Virus record (IMG/VR): IMGVR_UViG_3300035698_010320
Location: 1-35,120 of that record
Source of the DNA: a virus
Length of the DNA: 35,120 nt
Reading direction: 5' to 3' (one strand)
Shown: positions 1 through 5,448 of the stretch, piece after piece
Position numbering within the stretch: the first letter of the stretch is position 1
Layout: each line of letters begins with the position of its first letter
The notes under the pieces: generated by a model
What the model was told of the DNA's origin: nothing
Database searches by the model: none
Seen by the model: the letters and a program-made list of their open reading frames with translations, nothing else
Position numbers and translations under genes: made by a program

Positions 1-171
1 GAGGGTATTGTGGCTCGTCCGGTCGCCGAGCTACAGTCTCGTGATGGAAAAAGAATAATCACTAAGGTTAAATATAAAGATTTCATAGACCGACAAGGAC
101 AAGGACAAGGACAAGAATGGAGCGAAGCACTGCCCTCATCGTGGGGGGCAGGATTGACGTGTGGGTTGTAG
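1..171 (+). CDS. RNA ligase family protein, C-terminal fragment (5' end outside window)
   Basis: The reading frame is open from base 1 to the TAG at 169-171 (56 codons). It begins with EGIVARP, which matches nucleotidyltransferase motif IV (EGxV) of ATP-dependent nucleic acid ligases. About 17 residues later comes KVKYKDF, which matches motif V (KxK) of the RNA-ligase family. Family knowledge: these enzymes adenylate a lysine in motif I and seal RNA (or DNA) nicks, often in phage repair of host tRNA damage. The catalytic lysine would lie upstream of the window, so activity cannot be judged. The tail after motif V is a Q-G repeat encoded by a hexanucleotide tandem repeat, followed by an unremarkable end. 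The family is fairly certain; the substrate is not known. Confidence 0.7.
   Translation, partial: EGIVARPVAELQSRDGKRIITKVKYKDFIDRQGQGQGQEWSEALPSSWGAGLTCGL
92..115 (+). repeat. (GACAAG)x4 hexanucleotide tandem repeat
   Basis: Four perfect copies of GACAAG lie head to tail in the 3' end of the ligase-like gene. They encode alternating Q and G residues. The six-base period keeps the frame, so copy-number change would only lengthen or shorten the Q-G linker. Confidence 0.85.
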
Positions 172-244
172 ACCCAGCGTAGCAAACAGTCGCACAGTGC
201 GGCTCAGGTTTTATGGGCACGAGCCCGAAAGGTAGGTTTTTCAG

Positions 245-754
245 ATGATGAAGTCACGGATGACAACGATGGTGCTGTTGATGCTCGTAGCAGTCATGGC
301 GGGGTGTGCCGGTGAGCAGGGGTACTACGATCCCGGCGCCGACACGCTGATCATGCCCGAGCAGTACGAGGCTCTGCCTCCGGCCCAGCAGGCCGACTAT
401 CTCGAGGTAGAGGTCGAGCGGATCGACCCAGCGGTGGCTGACAAGGTCGATACAGGTATGGCGATGGGTGAGACGGCAATTACTTTAGTCCGGCCGTACC
501 TCCCCGAGCCCTGGGGCACAGGGGTTGTAGCCCTCCTGGGCGTCCTGGCGACCGTGTGGTCCGCTCTAAAAGCCTCCAGGGTCACCGGGGTGCTATCCCG
601 CGTTAAACGAGGTGCGGTGATCACAGCGGGCACTGTGGACGCTCTGGTGCGAGCTAATCCGGAGCTCTGGGAGATGTTTAAGTCCCGACAGAAAGATAAG
701 TCTGAGGGTACGGGTGCCATCATGCCAGACAAAATTGTAACCCTGGATGACTAA
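245..754 (+). CDS. Lipoprotein with an internal membrane segment; possible lysis (spanin- or holin-like) protein
   Basis: The 169-residue product starts with a basic n-region and a hydrophobic stretch (residues about 8-18) ending at A-G-C21, a lipobox-like signal-peptidase-II site. Residue -3 is Met, which is not the favoured residue. A second hydrophobic segment (about 90-108, WGTGVVALLGVLATVWSAL) looks like a transmembrane helix. It is followed by a basic, helical, charged C-terminus. A lipoprotein signal plus a later membrane helix recalls unimolecular spanins, which link the outer and inner membranes during phage lysis. However, spanin helices usually sit nearer the C-terminus, so a holin-like or other envelope role is also possible. 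The ATG pair at 245/248 follows an AGGT-type ribosome site, and Met6 is another possible start. A strong terminator follows the gene. Confidence 0.6.
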   Translation: MMKSRMTTMVLLMLVAVMAGCAGEQGYYDPGADTLIMPEQYEALPPAQQADYLEVEVERIDPAVADKVDTGMAMGETAITLVRPYLPEPWGTGVVALLGVLATVWSALKASRVTGVLSRVKRGAVITAGTVDALVRANPELWEMFKSRQKDKSEGTGAIMPDKIVTLDD

Positions 755-783
755 CTTCCTCTATCATGAGTAACCCTAGGGCC

Positions 784-824
784 GGGCATGCGGTAATCCC
801 ACCCGAGCCGCATGCCCACTTTTT
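784..824 (+). terminator. Rho-independent terminator
   Basis: A perfect 10-bp stem, GGGCATGCGG (784-793) with CCGCATGCCC (808-817), has a 14-nt loop and is followed after two bases by TTTTT (820-824). It lies 30 bases after the lipoprotein stop and just before the sigma factor gene. It would therefore insulate the sigma gene from upstream transcription or attenuate it. Confidence 0.85.
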
Positions 825-841
825 AAAACGGAGTAATCTAC

Positions 842-1504
842 ATGGTACGGATACCACTATGGTCAGAGTTCACCAAAAATCGATCCCCCGAAACACGCAA
901 CCGCATCGTAGAGCACTACTGGCCCTGGGCGCAGACGCAGGCGGCCCGTTATCACAAACGCACCCCGCCGATAGTAATGCAGGAGGACCTCGAGGGGGCC
1001 GCTGCTATCGGACTCTGTCAGGCGGTGGATTCTTACGACCCACAGCAAAACACTAAATTTGAAGGATTCGCCTACTGGCGTGTCCAGGGGGCAATGCAAG
1101 ACTTCCTGCGACGCAGTGACTGGATTAGCCGTCAGGGACGTTGCCAGGCCAACCGCGAAGGGCGACCGTCGGGAATAGCGATACAGGTGCTGTCGCAGCA
1201 GAGGCGATTTAGCGACGGCGACGACACCGAGTATCAGTTCGAATCAACTTCCGGCAGTACCGAACCGACACTTGACGAGGTCGCCAAAAACGACTCTAAA
1301 ACATTTGTCTTGACGCAGTTGCCTCTGAGTGGCCGCGAGCTGGATATTCTGGAGTTGAGGTACTGGTGCGATATGCACTTTTGGCAAATCGGTGCTCATC
1401 TCGGCATCTCAGAGTCGAGAGTATCGCAGATCCATCACCTGTTGCTGCGACGACTCAGGTCTAGCTCGCGGGCCATACAGGGATTGCGGGATCAGCTCAG
1501 TTGA
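842..1504 (+). CDS. Phage-encoded RNA polymerase sigma factor, sigma-28/FliA-like
   Basis: The 220-residue protein has the two-domain core of a group 3 (FliA/WhiG-type) sigma factor. Region 2 lies at about residues 22-95 and includes EDLEGAAAIGLCQAVDSYDP and the -10-recognition stretch around FAYWRVQGAMQDFLR. Region 4 lies at about 158-207, with a helix-turn-helix (IGAHLGISESRVSQIHH) for -35 contact. The segment between them (about 100-150) is short and polar, standing in for region 3. Such factors redirect host RNA polymerase core to a subset of promoters, usually late phage genes. The ATG at 842 has GGAG about 10 bases upstream. The gene lies directly downstream of a terminator and ends five bases from the stop of a convergent HTH gene. 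I saw no obvious shared promoter motif that could be named as its target. Confidence 0.88.
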   Translation: MVRIPLWSEFTKNRSPETRNRIVEHYWPWAQTQAARYHKRTPPIVMQEDLEGAAAIGLCQAVDSYDPQQNTKFEGFAYWRVQGAMQDFLRRSDWISRQGRCQANREGRPSGIAIQVLSQQRRFSDGDDTEYQFESTSGSTEPTLDEVAKNDSKTFVLTQLPLSGRELDILELRYWCDMHFWQIGAHLGISESRVSQIHHLLLRRLRSSSRAIQGLRDQLS

Positions 1505-1508
1505 CACA

Positions 1509-1739
1509 CTAGGGGGTGATTTTATTATCTGGGGTGGTGACTGTGATCGTCAGGCCCAGTGCGGCACAGAGTTTCTCGGCGCGGTCCACACTGATCCGCA
1601 TGTCACCCCGGAGCCAACGGCGAACAGTGCTGTCGGCGAAGAGCCCCGAGGTGAGCCGGTGGAGGTCGGCCAGGGTCATGTTCTGCCGATCCATTTCTGC
1701 AATGACGGCGGTGCGGAGAATGTTTTGATGGTGAGTCAT
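1509..1739 (-). CDS. Small helix-turn-helix (XRE/Cro-like) DNA-binding protein
   Basis: The 76-residue product has a five-helix HTH pattern. MTLADLHRLTSGLFADSTVRRWLRGD is spread over residues about 20-46, with the turn and recognition helix around SGLFADSTVRRWLRG. ISVDRAEKLCAALGLTI follows, as in Cro/C1-type repressors. The ATG at 1739 has a good AGGAG upstream (minus strand). It is the distal gene of a three-gene minus-strand cluster and is convergent with the sigma gene, with stops five bases apart. A regulatory role on the divergent control region at 2370-2609 is plausible but inferred. Two other reading frames enter its start region: an ATG at 1773 with its own AGGAG, and a GTG-initiated frame from 1921 that ends in an ATGA overlap. 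This makes its translational coupling unusual. Confidence 0.78.
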   Translation of the reverse strand: MTHHQNILRTAVIAEMDRQNMTLADLHRLTSGLFADSTVRRWLRGDMRISVDRAEKLCAALGLTITVTTPDNKITP

Positions 1740-1773
1740 TCGTTTGTCTCCTGTTCGGGCGTGTCTTGCTCAT
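1603..1773 (-). CDS. Possible small overlapping ORF ahead of the HTH gene
   Basis: An ATG at 1773 (minus strand) is preceded by AGGAGA at good spacing and opens a 56-codon frame rich in Arg, Pro and His that ends with TGA at 1603-1605. It starts 34 bases before the HTH start and then overlaps that gene out of frame. The product has no recognisable domain. It may be a leader whose translation affects the HTH gene, or a decoy. The ribosome site is the only real support. Confidence 0.22.
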   Translation of the reverse strand: MSKTRPNRRQTNDSPSKHSPHRRHCRNGSAEHDPGRPPPAHLGALRRQHCSPLAPG

Positions 1774-1790
1774 GTAAATATCTCCTAGTT

Positions 1791-1807
1791 AGGGGTTTGG
1801 GGGCTGC
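1791..1807. repeat. Intergenic 17-bp repeat, copy 1
   Basis: The sequence AGGGGTTTGGGGGCTGC (as read on +) is repeated exactly at 2119-2135. Both copies lie between genes of the minus-strand cluster, upstream of an AGGAG ribosome site. Here the GGGGG/CCCCC arms around 1799-1818 could also form a small imperfect hairpin. Confidence 0.75.
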
Positions 1808-1829
1808 CTGGCAACCCCCGTGTGACCGG

Positions 1830-2099
1830 TTAATCGATCGTACGCAAACGTCGTTGTACCGATGCCCCATACTCTCCAGTGCGACTGTTTTGGGTTTGGT
1901 AGATCTCAACCTCTTGGACACCTCGGTCCTTGAGCGGCCCTCCGCAGTCGCAATCGTGCGAACCGCAGAGAATCCGTCGGCATCGCAAATATTGGAAATG
2001 AGTCAGGGGCATTAAGCCCTCGCCGTCTGCCCTGCTCCAGTCGACATTGAGGCGGCATTCGGTCGCGTGAAAAGTGTTGTAGATTGTGATAATACTCAT
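1830..2099 (-). CDS. Small conserved-looking phage protein of unknown function
   Basis: The 89-residue product of the middle gene of the minus-strand cluster is not recognised. It starts at the ATG at 2099 with a perfect AGGAG upstream. It begins with a beta-like segment (MSIITIYNTFHATECRLNV) and has a Cys/His-rich middle (LRCRRILCGSHDCDCGG, about residues 38-54) that could bind a metal. It is followed by a charged C-terminus. A competing frame starting with GTG at 1921 overlaps its 3' half, but this frame has the better start signal and a more ordinary composition. Confidence 0.6.
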   Translation of the reverse strand: MSIITIYNTFHATECRLNVDWSRADGEGLMPLTHFQYLRCRRILCGSHDCDCGGPLKDRGVQEVEIYQTQNSRTGEYGASVQRRLRTID

Positions 2100-2118
2100 G
2101 GCATCTCCTGGTTTTGTA

Positions 2119-2135
2119 AGGGGTTTGGGGGCTGC
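2119..2135. repeat. Intergenic 17-bp repeat, copy 2
   Basis: This is an exact second copy of the sequence at 1791-1807. On the minus strand it begins immediately after the TAA stop of the upstream gene (2136-2138) and precedes the ribosome site of the next gene. Confidence 0.75.
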
Positions 2136-2369
2136 TTACCAAGGCCGCGGTCCCTGCTCTTCTCCACCCCAACAGCCGTACATATCTGCTATGCCGTAAT
2201 CTGCGGGGTCGAGTCCACATTCCAGGATGCTAGACAGTCCGGTTTCATGCCGGCAATCAAACGACCCGTCTGTGTATCGCACCACGTACCAATCAATATC
2301 AGCGCTTATGAGGTAGTCGTGCGCTTCGGTGGACGTCAGATTGCCTTGTAGTTGTGTTGCTTTTTCCAT
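2136..2369 (-). CDS. Small acidic phage protein of unknown function
   Basis: The first gene of the minus-strand cluster encodes 77 residues. The open frame extends further upstream to 2474, but the start is placed at the ATG at 2369. That codon has AAGGAG nine bases upstream, whereas the upstream extension crosses the AT-rich promoter region. The product is acidic and Asp/Gly-rich with several aromatics (DWYVVRYTDGSFDCRHETG) and no motif I can name. Its position next to the control region suggests an early regulatory or host-takeover protein, but this is only inferred from context. Confidence 0.6.
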   Translation of the reverse strand: MEKATQLQGNLTSTEAHDYLISADIDWYVVRYTDGSFDCRHETGLSSILECGLDPADYGIADMYGCWGGEEQGPRPW

Positions 2370-2421
2370 TGTCTTGGCTCCTTGGTTACGTGTTGTTGGT
2401 TGTCCTAATCGATCTACTCTA

Positions 2422-2471
2422 AGTATACACCCATTATCGTATAATGCAAGCGGATAAGATAATATTATACG
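2422..2471 (-). promoter_or_regulatory. Candidate promoter/operator for the minus-strand cluster
   Basis: On the minus strand TATACT (2427-2422) lies 16 bases downstream of TTGCAT (2449-2444), a weak -35. A start near 2415 would give a leader of about 45 bases before the ATG at 2369. An 8-bp inverted repeat, CGTATAAT (2438-2445) and ATTATACG (2464-2471), has arms 26 bp apart centre to centre. It covers this region and looks like a dimer operator. Each arm also contains a TATAAT hexamer, pointing inward to the right on + and to the left on -. The control region 2370-2609 otherwise contains no gene. Confidence 0.4.
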
Positions 2472-2531
2472 CAAATACTTTCGGCTAGAGACTCATTGGA
2501 ATATAACTGCCTGGCACACAATAGCTTACGC

Positions 2532-2570
2532 TATAATTATATTTTTAGGATCTACGTTGACGATTATACT
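2532..2570 (+). promoter_or_regulatory. Candidate promoter(s) for the terminase/virion operon
   Basis: Two -10-like hexamers face the terminase genes: TATAAT at 2532-2537 and TATACT at 2565-2570. Neither has a convincing -35 at 16-18 bp; CTGGCA at 2511 and TTTTTA at 2542 are the nearest. The region is clearly more AT-rich than its surroundings. A promoter read by the phage sigma factor rather than host sigma-70 is possible. Confidence 0.3.
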
Positions 2571-2609
2571 AGGTAGGCAAGCGAGCGAAATGAACAGAAT
2601 AGGTGAAAA

Positions 2610-3107
2610 ATGACAGATAACACAGTACTTAGACCTCGGCACGCCGGGGGGCGGCCTCGGATCTGGACGGATGAGCTGGTTGTCAAGGTAGGGAAGGGCT
2701 TGCTCAGGTGGATGAAAGCCAAACCCGCAGAGAACTGGTACATGGCGGACTACTGCGAGAAGATAGAGATTCCGGCCGAATACCTGAGCCGTTGGGACGC
2801 CGAGCGGCGAGGAGGGGAAGAGTATCATCAAGCCTATAGGCGAGCCAAAGAAATTCAGAAAAGTCGACTGATTAAGATGGGGCTCCAGGACCGCTTCGCT
2901 TCGACGATGGCGATATTTGTGCTCAAAAATGTATCAACGATGCGTGATCAACGGCACATCGATCTGGATGTGCCACAGTTTGGCCCGGACGCCATGGCTG
3001 AGACAATGCGGGTACTGGCGGCCAACGGGCTCAGCCTGCCTAACCAGGCGATAGGTGCGGCGGTGGCCGGTGCGATAGAGAGCGGGGAGAGCGACGAGGA
3101 TGCATGA
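2610..3107 (+). CDS. Terminase small subunit
   Basis: The 165-residue protein begins with a basic GGRPR motif (about 13-17), followed by a helical DNA-binding-like region. A second region, IKMGLQDRFASTMAIFVLKN followed by VSTMRD, matches the pattern near the end of many phage small terminases (AIFxLKNV-x-x-(W/M)RD). The family forms a ring that recognises the packaging site on phage DNA and regulates the large subunit. The C-terminus is acidic, as expected for the segment that contacts the large subunit. The ATG at 2610 has an AGGTGA site. The next gene overlaps its 3' end by eight bases, and the large terminase follows. The call rests on motif and position. Confidence 0.75.
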   Translation: MTDNTVLRPRHAGGRPRIWTDELVVKVGKGLLRWMKAKPAENWYMADYCEKIEIPAEYLSRWDAERRGGEEYHQAYRRAKEIQKSRLIKMGLQDRFASTMAIFVLKNVSTMRDQRHIDLDVPQFGPDAMAETMRVLAANGLSLPNQAIGAAVAGAIESGESDEDA

Positions 3108-3459
3108 GTATGAGTCGCACACCAATATGCGTGAGTGGACAGATGCGTACGGGCTGCACTGGGCTGCTAATCAGTTCGACGGCTCGCTCGCATCTGCGAT
3201 CGCAATCACAGATATGATAGGCGGAGCCTGCTGGATTATTGATCGGTTCCGGAGGGACGACTTGGTGGCGATCACATCGATCGCATCGATCGCTAACCAG
3301 CCTAGCATCGACGGGCAGATTATCCGAGTCGGGCAATGGGTCAAGGTGGTTCGGGATGGTGGCCAATCAGTAACACAGACTCCGTGGGTGTGTGACGCTG
3401 TGCCAGACAGGCCGGAATGGTCACGCACAGCTCCGTCAAATCCACAAAAAAAGCCATGA
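3100..3459 (+). CDS. Hypothetical protein between the terminase genes
   Basis: The 119-residue product is not recognised. The ATG at 3100 overlaps the end of the small terminase and has GAGG just upstream, which suggests translational coupling. The N-terminal two-thirds reads as a mixed alpha/beta fold with a beta-like segment (IDGQIIRVGQWVKVVRDGG) around residues 71-89. The C-terminus is basic and Pro-rich. Roughly 100 bases without a gene follow, containing a short hairpin (CAGGC-AAA-GCCTG, about 3481-3493) with no U-tract. Confidence 0.55.
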   Translation: MHEYESHTNMREWTDAYGLHWAANQFDGSLASAIAITDMIGGACWIIDRFRRDDLVAITSIASIANQPSIDGQIIRVGQWVKVVRDGGQSVTQTPWVCDAVPDRPEWSRTAPSNPQKKP

Positions 3460-3564
3460 TACCCGCGAAAAAAAGAGGGACAGGCAAAGCCTGAAATCCC
3501 CTATAAGGACCAGCCAACCTGTGAGTACCCCAACTAACGCACGGATGCAATTGCAAGGACACGG

Positions 3565-5229
3565 ATGTCCATGGATTTAACGCTCGAGCAAGCTGTGGCT
3601 AACTACGCCCAACTGCGGGATCTGTACCCGATCCTCGAGTTTAAGGCGTGGAGTAAACAGGACGAGGTGCAGCGTGTCGACAAAGAGGTGCGAGGTTTAG
3701 CCTGGGCGAATCGGTGCGGCAAGAGCAGTATCGGAGCGAAGGAATGCGTCGAGGCAGGCATGGGCTGGCAGCCGTGGGTCGATTATCCCAAGCCACCGTT
3801 TACGATCTGGGCGGTGAGTACCACCTACCGACAGATGGAGGATTCCATCATCCCCGCGTTCGAGGGCGATGCCACGCACCATCGAATGCTGCCCAAGGGT
3901 GTCAAACTTAACAGGGGACGCATGGAGTATGAGCTGCCCTCCGGGAGTAAGATCCGACTCAAGTCGTCCGAGGCCGGTCGCGAGGCGTTTCAAGGCGCCG
4001 CGGTGCCGTTGATCTGGCTCGACGAGGATCATCCGGCGAGCGTGCTCAAAGAGATCTTCATGCGGATTGGTGTGGGTTTTAAGCGGCGAATCCTGTGGAC
4101 CATCACAGCCGTCAACGGGCTCAACTACCTGTACACCAACATCTACAAACCGTGGCTCGACGAGCAAAACAGCGGCCGCGATCACCCACAGTTTTATTGT
4201 TCGGTGGCGAGTATGGACGAAAATCCCCACTTGGATAAGGCGGAGATCGACGAGCTGGAGAAGTATTACCCACCGCACAGTAAGGAGTATCAGGTGCGGC
4301 GGTATGGCGGTTTTGCCAACATGGCCGGGGACGCGTTCTTCCCCGAGACTTCGATCCTGGCTCATGGCCGGGCGTGTCGCCCAGGCAAGCAGGTCCTCCT
4401 CGATTGGGTCCGCGACGGACAGCCCATCGGCCAGGAGCATTACGGTTCTGAGCGGATCGTCGCCCGGGACGCAACGGAGGAAGATCGAGCGTCGGTGACG
4501 GTGTATCACGAGCCGTATCCCGGCGACACCTACGTGATTGGTGCCGACATCGCCGAGGGGCGACTGAGCGATCAGGCCGACCCGGACAGCGACCGAGATC
4601 ACAACGCGGCCATCGTCTGGAACCGAGATCGAGGTCGCATCGATGCGATCCTGCACACTCGGCAAGACCCTCACACGTTCGTGCTCTGGTGCTGGCTGCT
4701 GGGCCATTATTACAATTATGCCTGGCTATGCCCGGAGGTTAACAATAACGGGGCGGCGGTGATCGGCGTGTTGCGGGGGACGATCATGCTGACCTACGCC
4801 AAAGACTTACCACGATACGTTAAAGTATATGCCCGAGAGACCCGATTTGATGAGTATGTGGGTGATGTCAACCCGGACCTGCTCGGATTCCGCACGACTG
4901 TGCAGAGCAGACCTAAGCTGGTTGAGGACCTGTATGATGTTGTAGTCCATGGCCCCTGCACTATCGAGGATGCGGTCGTGATCGAAGAAATGAAAACGTT
5001 TCAGAAGGACAAGAAAGGCAAGGCCCAGGCGGCGAGCGGCTACCACGACGACACCATTATGGCGTTCGGCTTGGCGATCCAAGCTCACGTCTCCTGCCCG
5101 AGCGACCAGCACGGCATGGTGGATGCGGAGGGCAACTGGCGGAGCAAGTCGGCGTTTGATATGTCCGTCATCAGTGGCGGGTCTGAGGGAGACCTGGAGT
5201 ACGGGGAAGAAGAAGTGGTGGTGGAGTGA
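3565..5229 (+). CDS. terL: Terminase large subunit (packaging ATPase and nuclease)
   Basis: The 554-residue length is typical. The ATPase domain carries Walker A LAWANRCGKSS (about 45-55) and Walker B LIWLDE (149-154, with E154 as the catalytic carboxylate). The C-terminal RNase-H-like nuclease shows its acidic residues in order: IGADIAEG (D328), CPEVNNNG (E391) and HDDTIMAFG (D495/D496). The protein pumps DNA through the portal into the procapsid and cuts the concatemer. The ATG at 3565 follows AAGGAC; an in-frame ATG two codons later is an alternative. The GTG of the next gene overlaps its stop. The packaging strategy (headful versus cohesive ends) cannot be decided here. Confidence 0.95.
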   Translation: MSMDLTLEQAVANYAQLRDLYPILEFKAWSKQDEVQRVDKEVRGLAWANRCGKSSIGAKECVEAGMGWQPWVDYPKPPFTIWAVSTTYRQMEDSIIPAFEGDATHHRMLPKGVKLNRGRMEYELPSGSKIRLKSSEAGREAFQGAAVPLIWLDEDHPASVLKEIFMRIGVGFKRRILWTITAVNGLNYLYTNIYKPWLDEQNSGRDHPQFYCSVASMDENPHLDKAEIDELEKYYPPHSKEYQVRRYGGFANMAGDAFFPETSILAHGRACRPGKQVLLDWVRDGQPIGQEHYGSERIVARDATEEDRASVTVYHEPYPGDTYVIGADIAEGRLSDQADPDSDRDHNAAIVWNRDRGRIDAILHTRQDPHTFVLWCWLLGHYYNYAWLCPEVNNNGAAVIGVLRGTIMLTYAKDLPRYVKVYARETRFDEYVGDVNPDLLGFRTTVQSRPKLVEDLYDVVVHGPCTIEDAVVIEEMKTFQKDKKGKAQAASGYHDDTIMAFGLAIQAHVSCPSDQHGMVDAEGNWRSKSAFDMSVISGGSEGDLEYGEEEVVVE

Positions 5230-5438
5230 AAACGAAGACGGAATTGAGATATATCGTGCGATATGCACTGTTGAAGGGCCTCTCGCCCGATGATCTCTGT
5301 GATCACTCAATCAACGCGGTGCGATGTGAACAGTGCGGATTTCGGTGGGTGGCGTTGATCGCACCCGACTGCCACAAGACTAAATTCAGTTGTCCTCGAT
5401 GTCAGGCTGACGCGAGGATTGATATTATTATCGATTAA
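5226..5438 (+). CDS. Small zinc-ribbon protein
   Basis: The 70-residue product has two CxxC knuckles, CEQC (34-37) and CPRC (56-59), separated by 18 residues. This is a classical four-Cys zinc ribbon with beta-like flanks (GFRWVALIAP). The start is the GTG at 5226, which overlaps the terL stop (GTGA), so translation is probably coupled. The function is unknown. Small zinc ribbons of this type are common in phage packaging and structural operons. Confidence 0.7.
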   Translation: MKTKTELRYIVRYALLKGLSPDDLCDHSINAVRCEQCGFRWVALIAPDCHKTKFSCPRCQADARIDIIID

Positions 5439-5448
5439 AGGTGATAAC

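Noticed and set aside
154-182. TTGACG in the 3' end of the ligase-like gene as a promoter for the lipoprotein gene
   Set aside because: No TATAAT-like sequence at suitable spacing.
1736-1921. 61-residue minus-strand frame starting with GTG
   Set aside because: It overlaps the better-supported 89-residue gene out of frame and crosses the intergenic 17-bp repeat. It has a ribosome-like AAGGAC and an ATGA overlap with the HTH start, so it is kept as part of a finding but not annotated as a gene.
2511-2526. Sigma-54-like sequence TGGCAC...AGC upstream of terminase
   Set aside because: The GG-to-GC spacing is one base short and the TTGC part is missing, so it does not meet the -24/-12 pattern.
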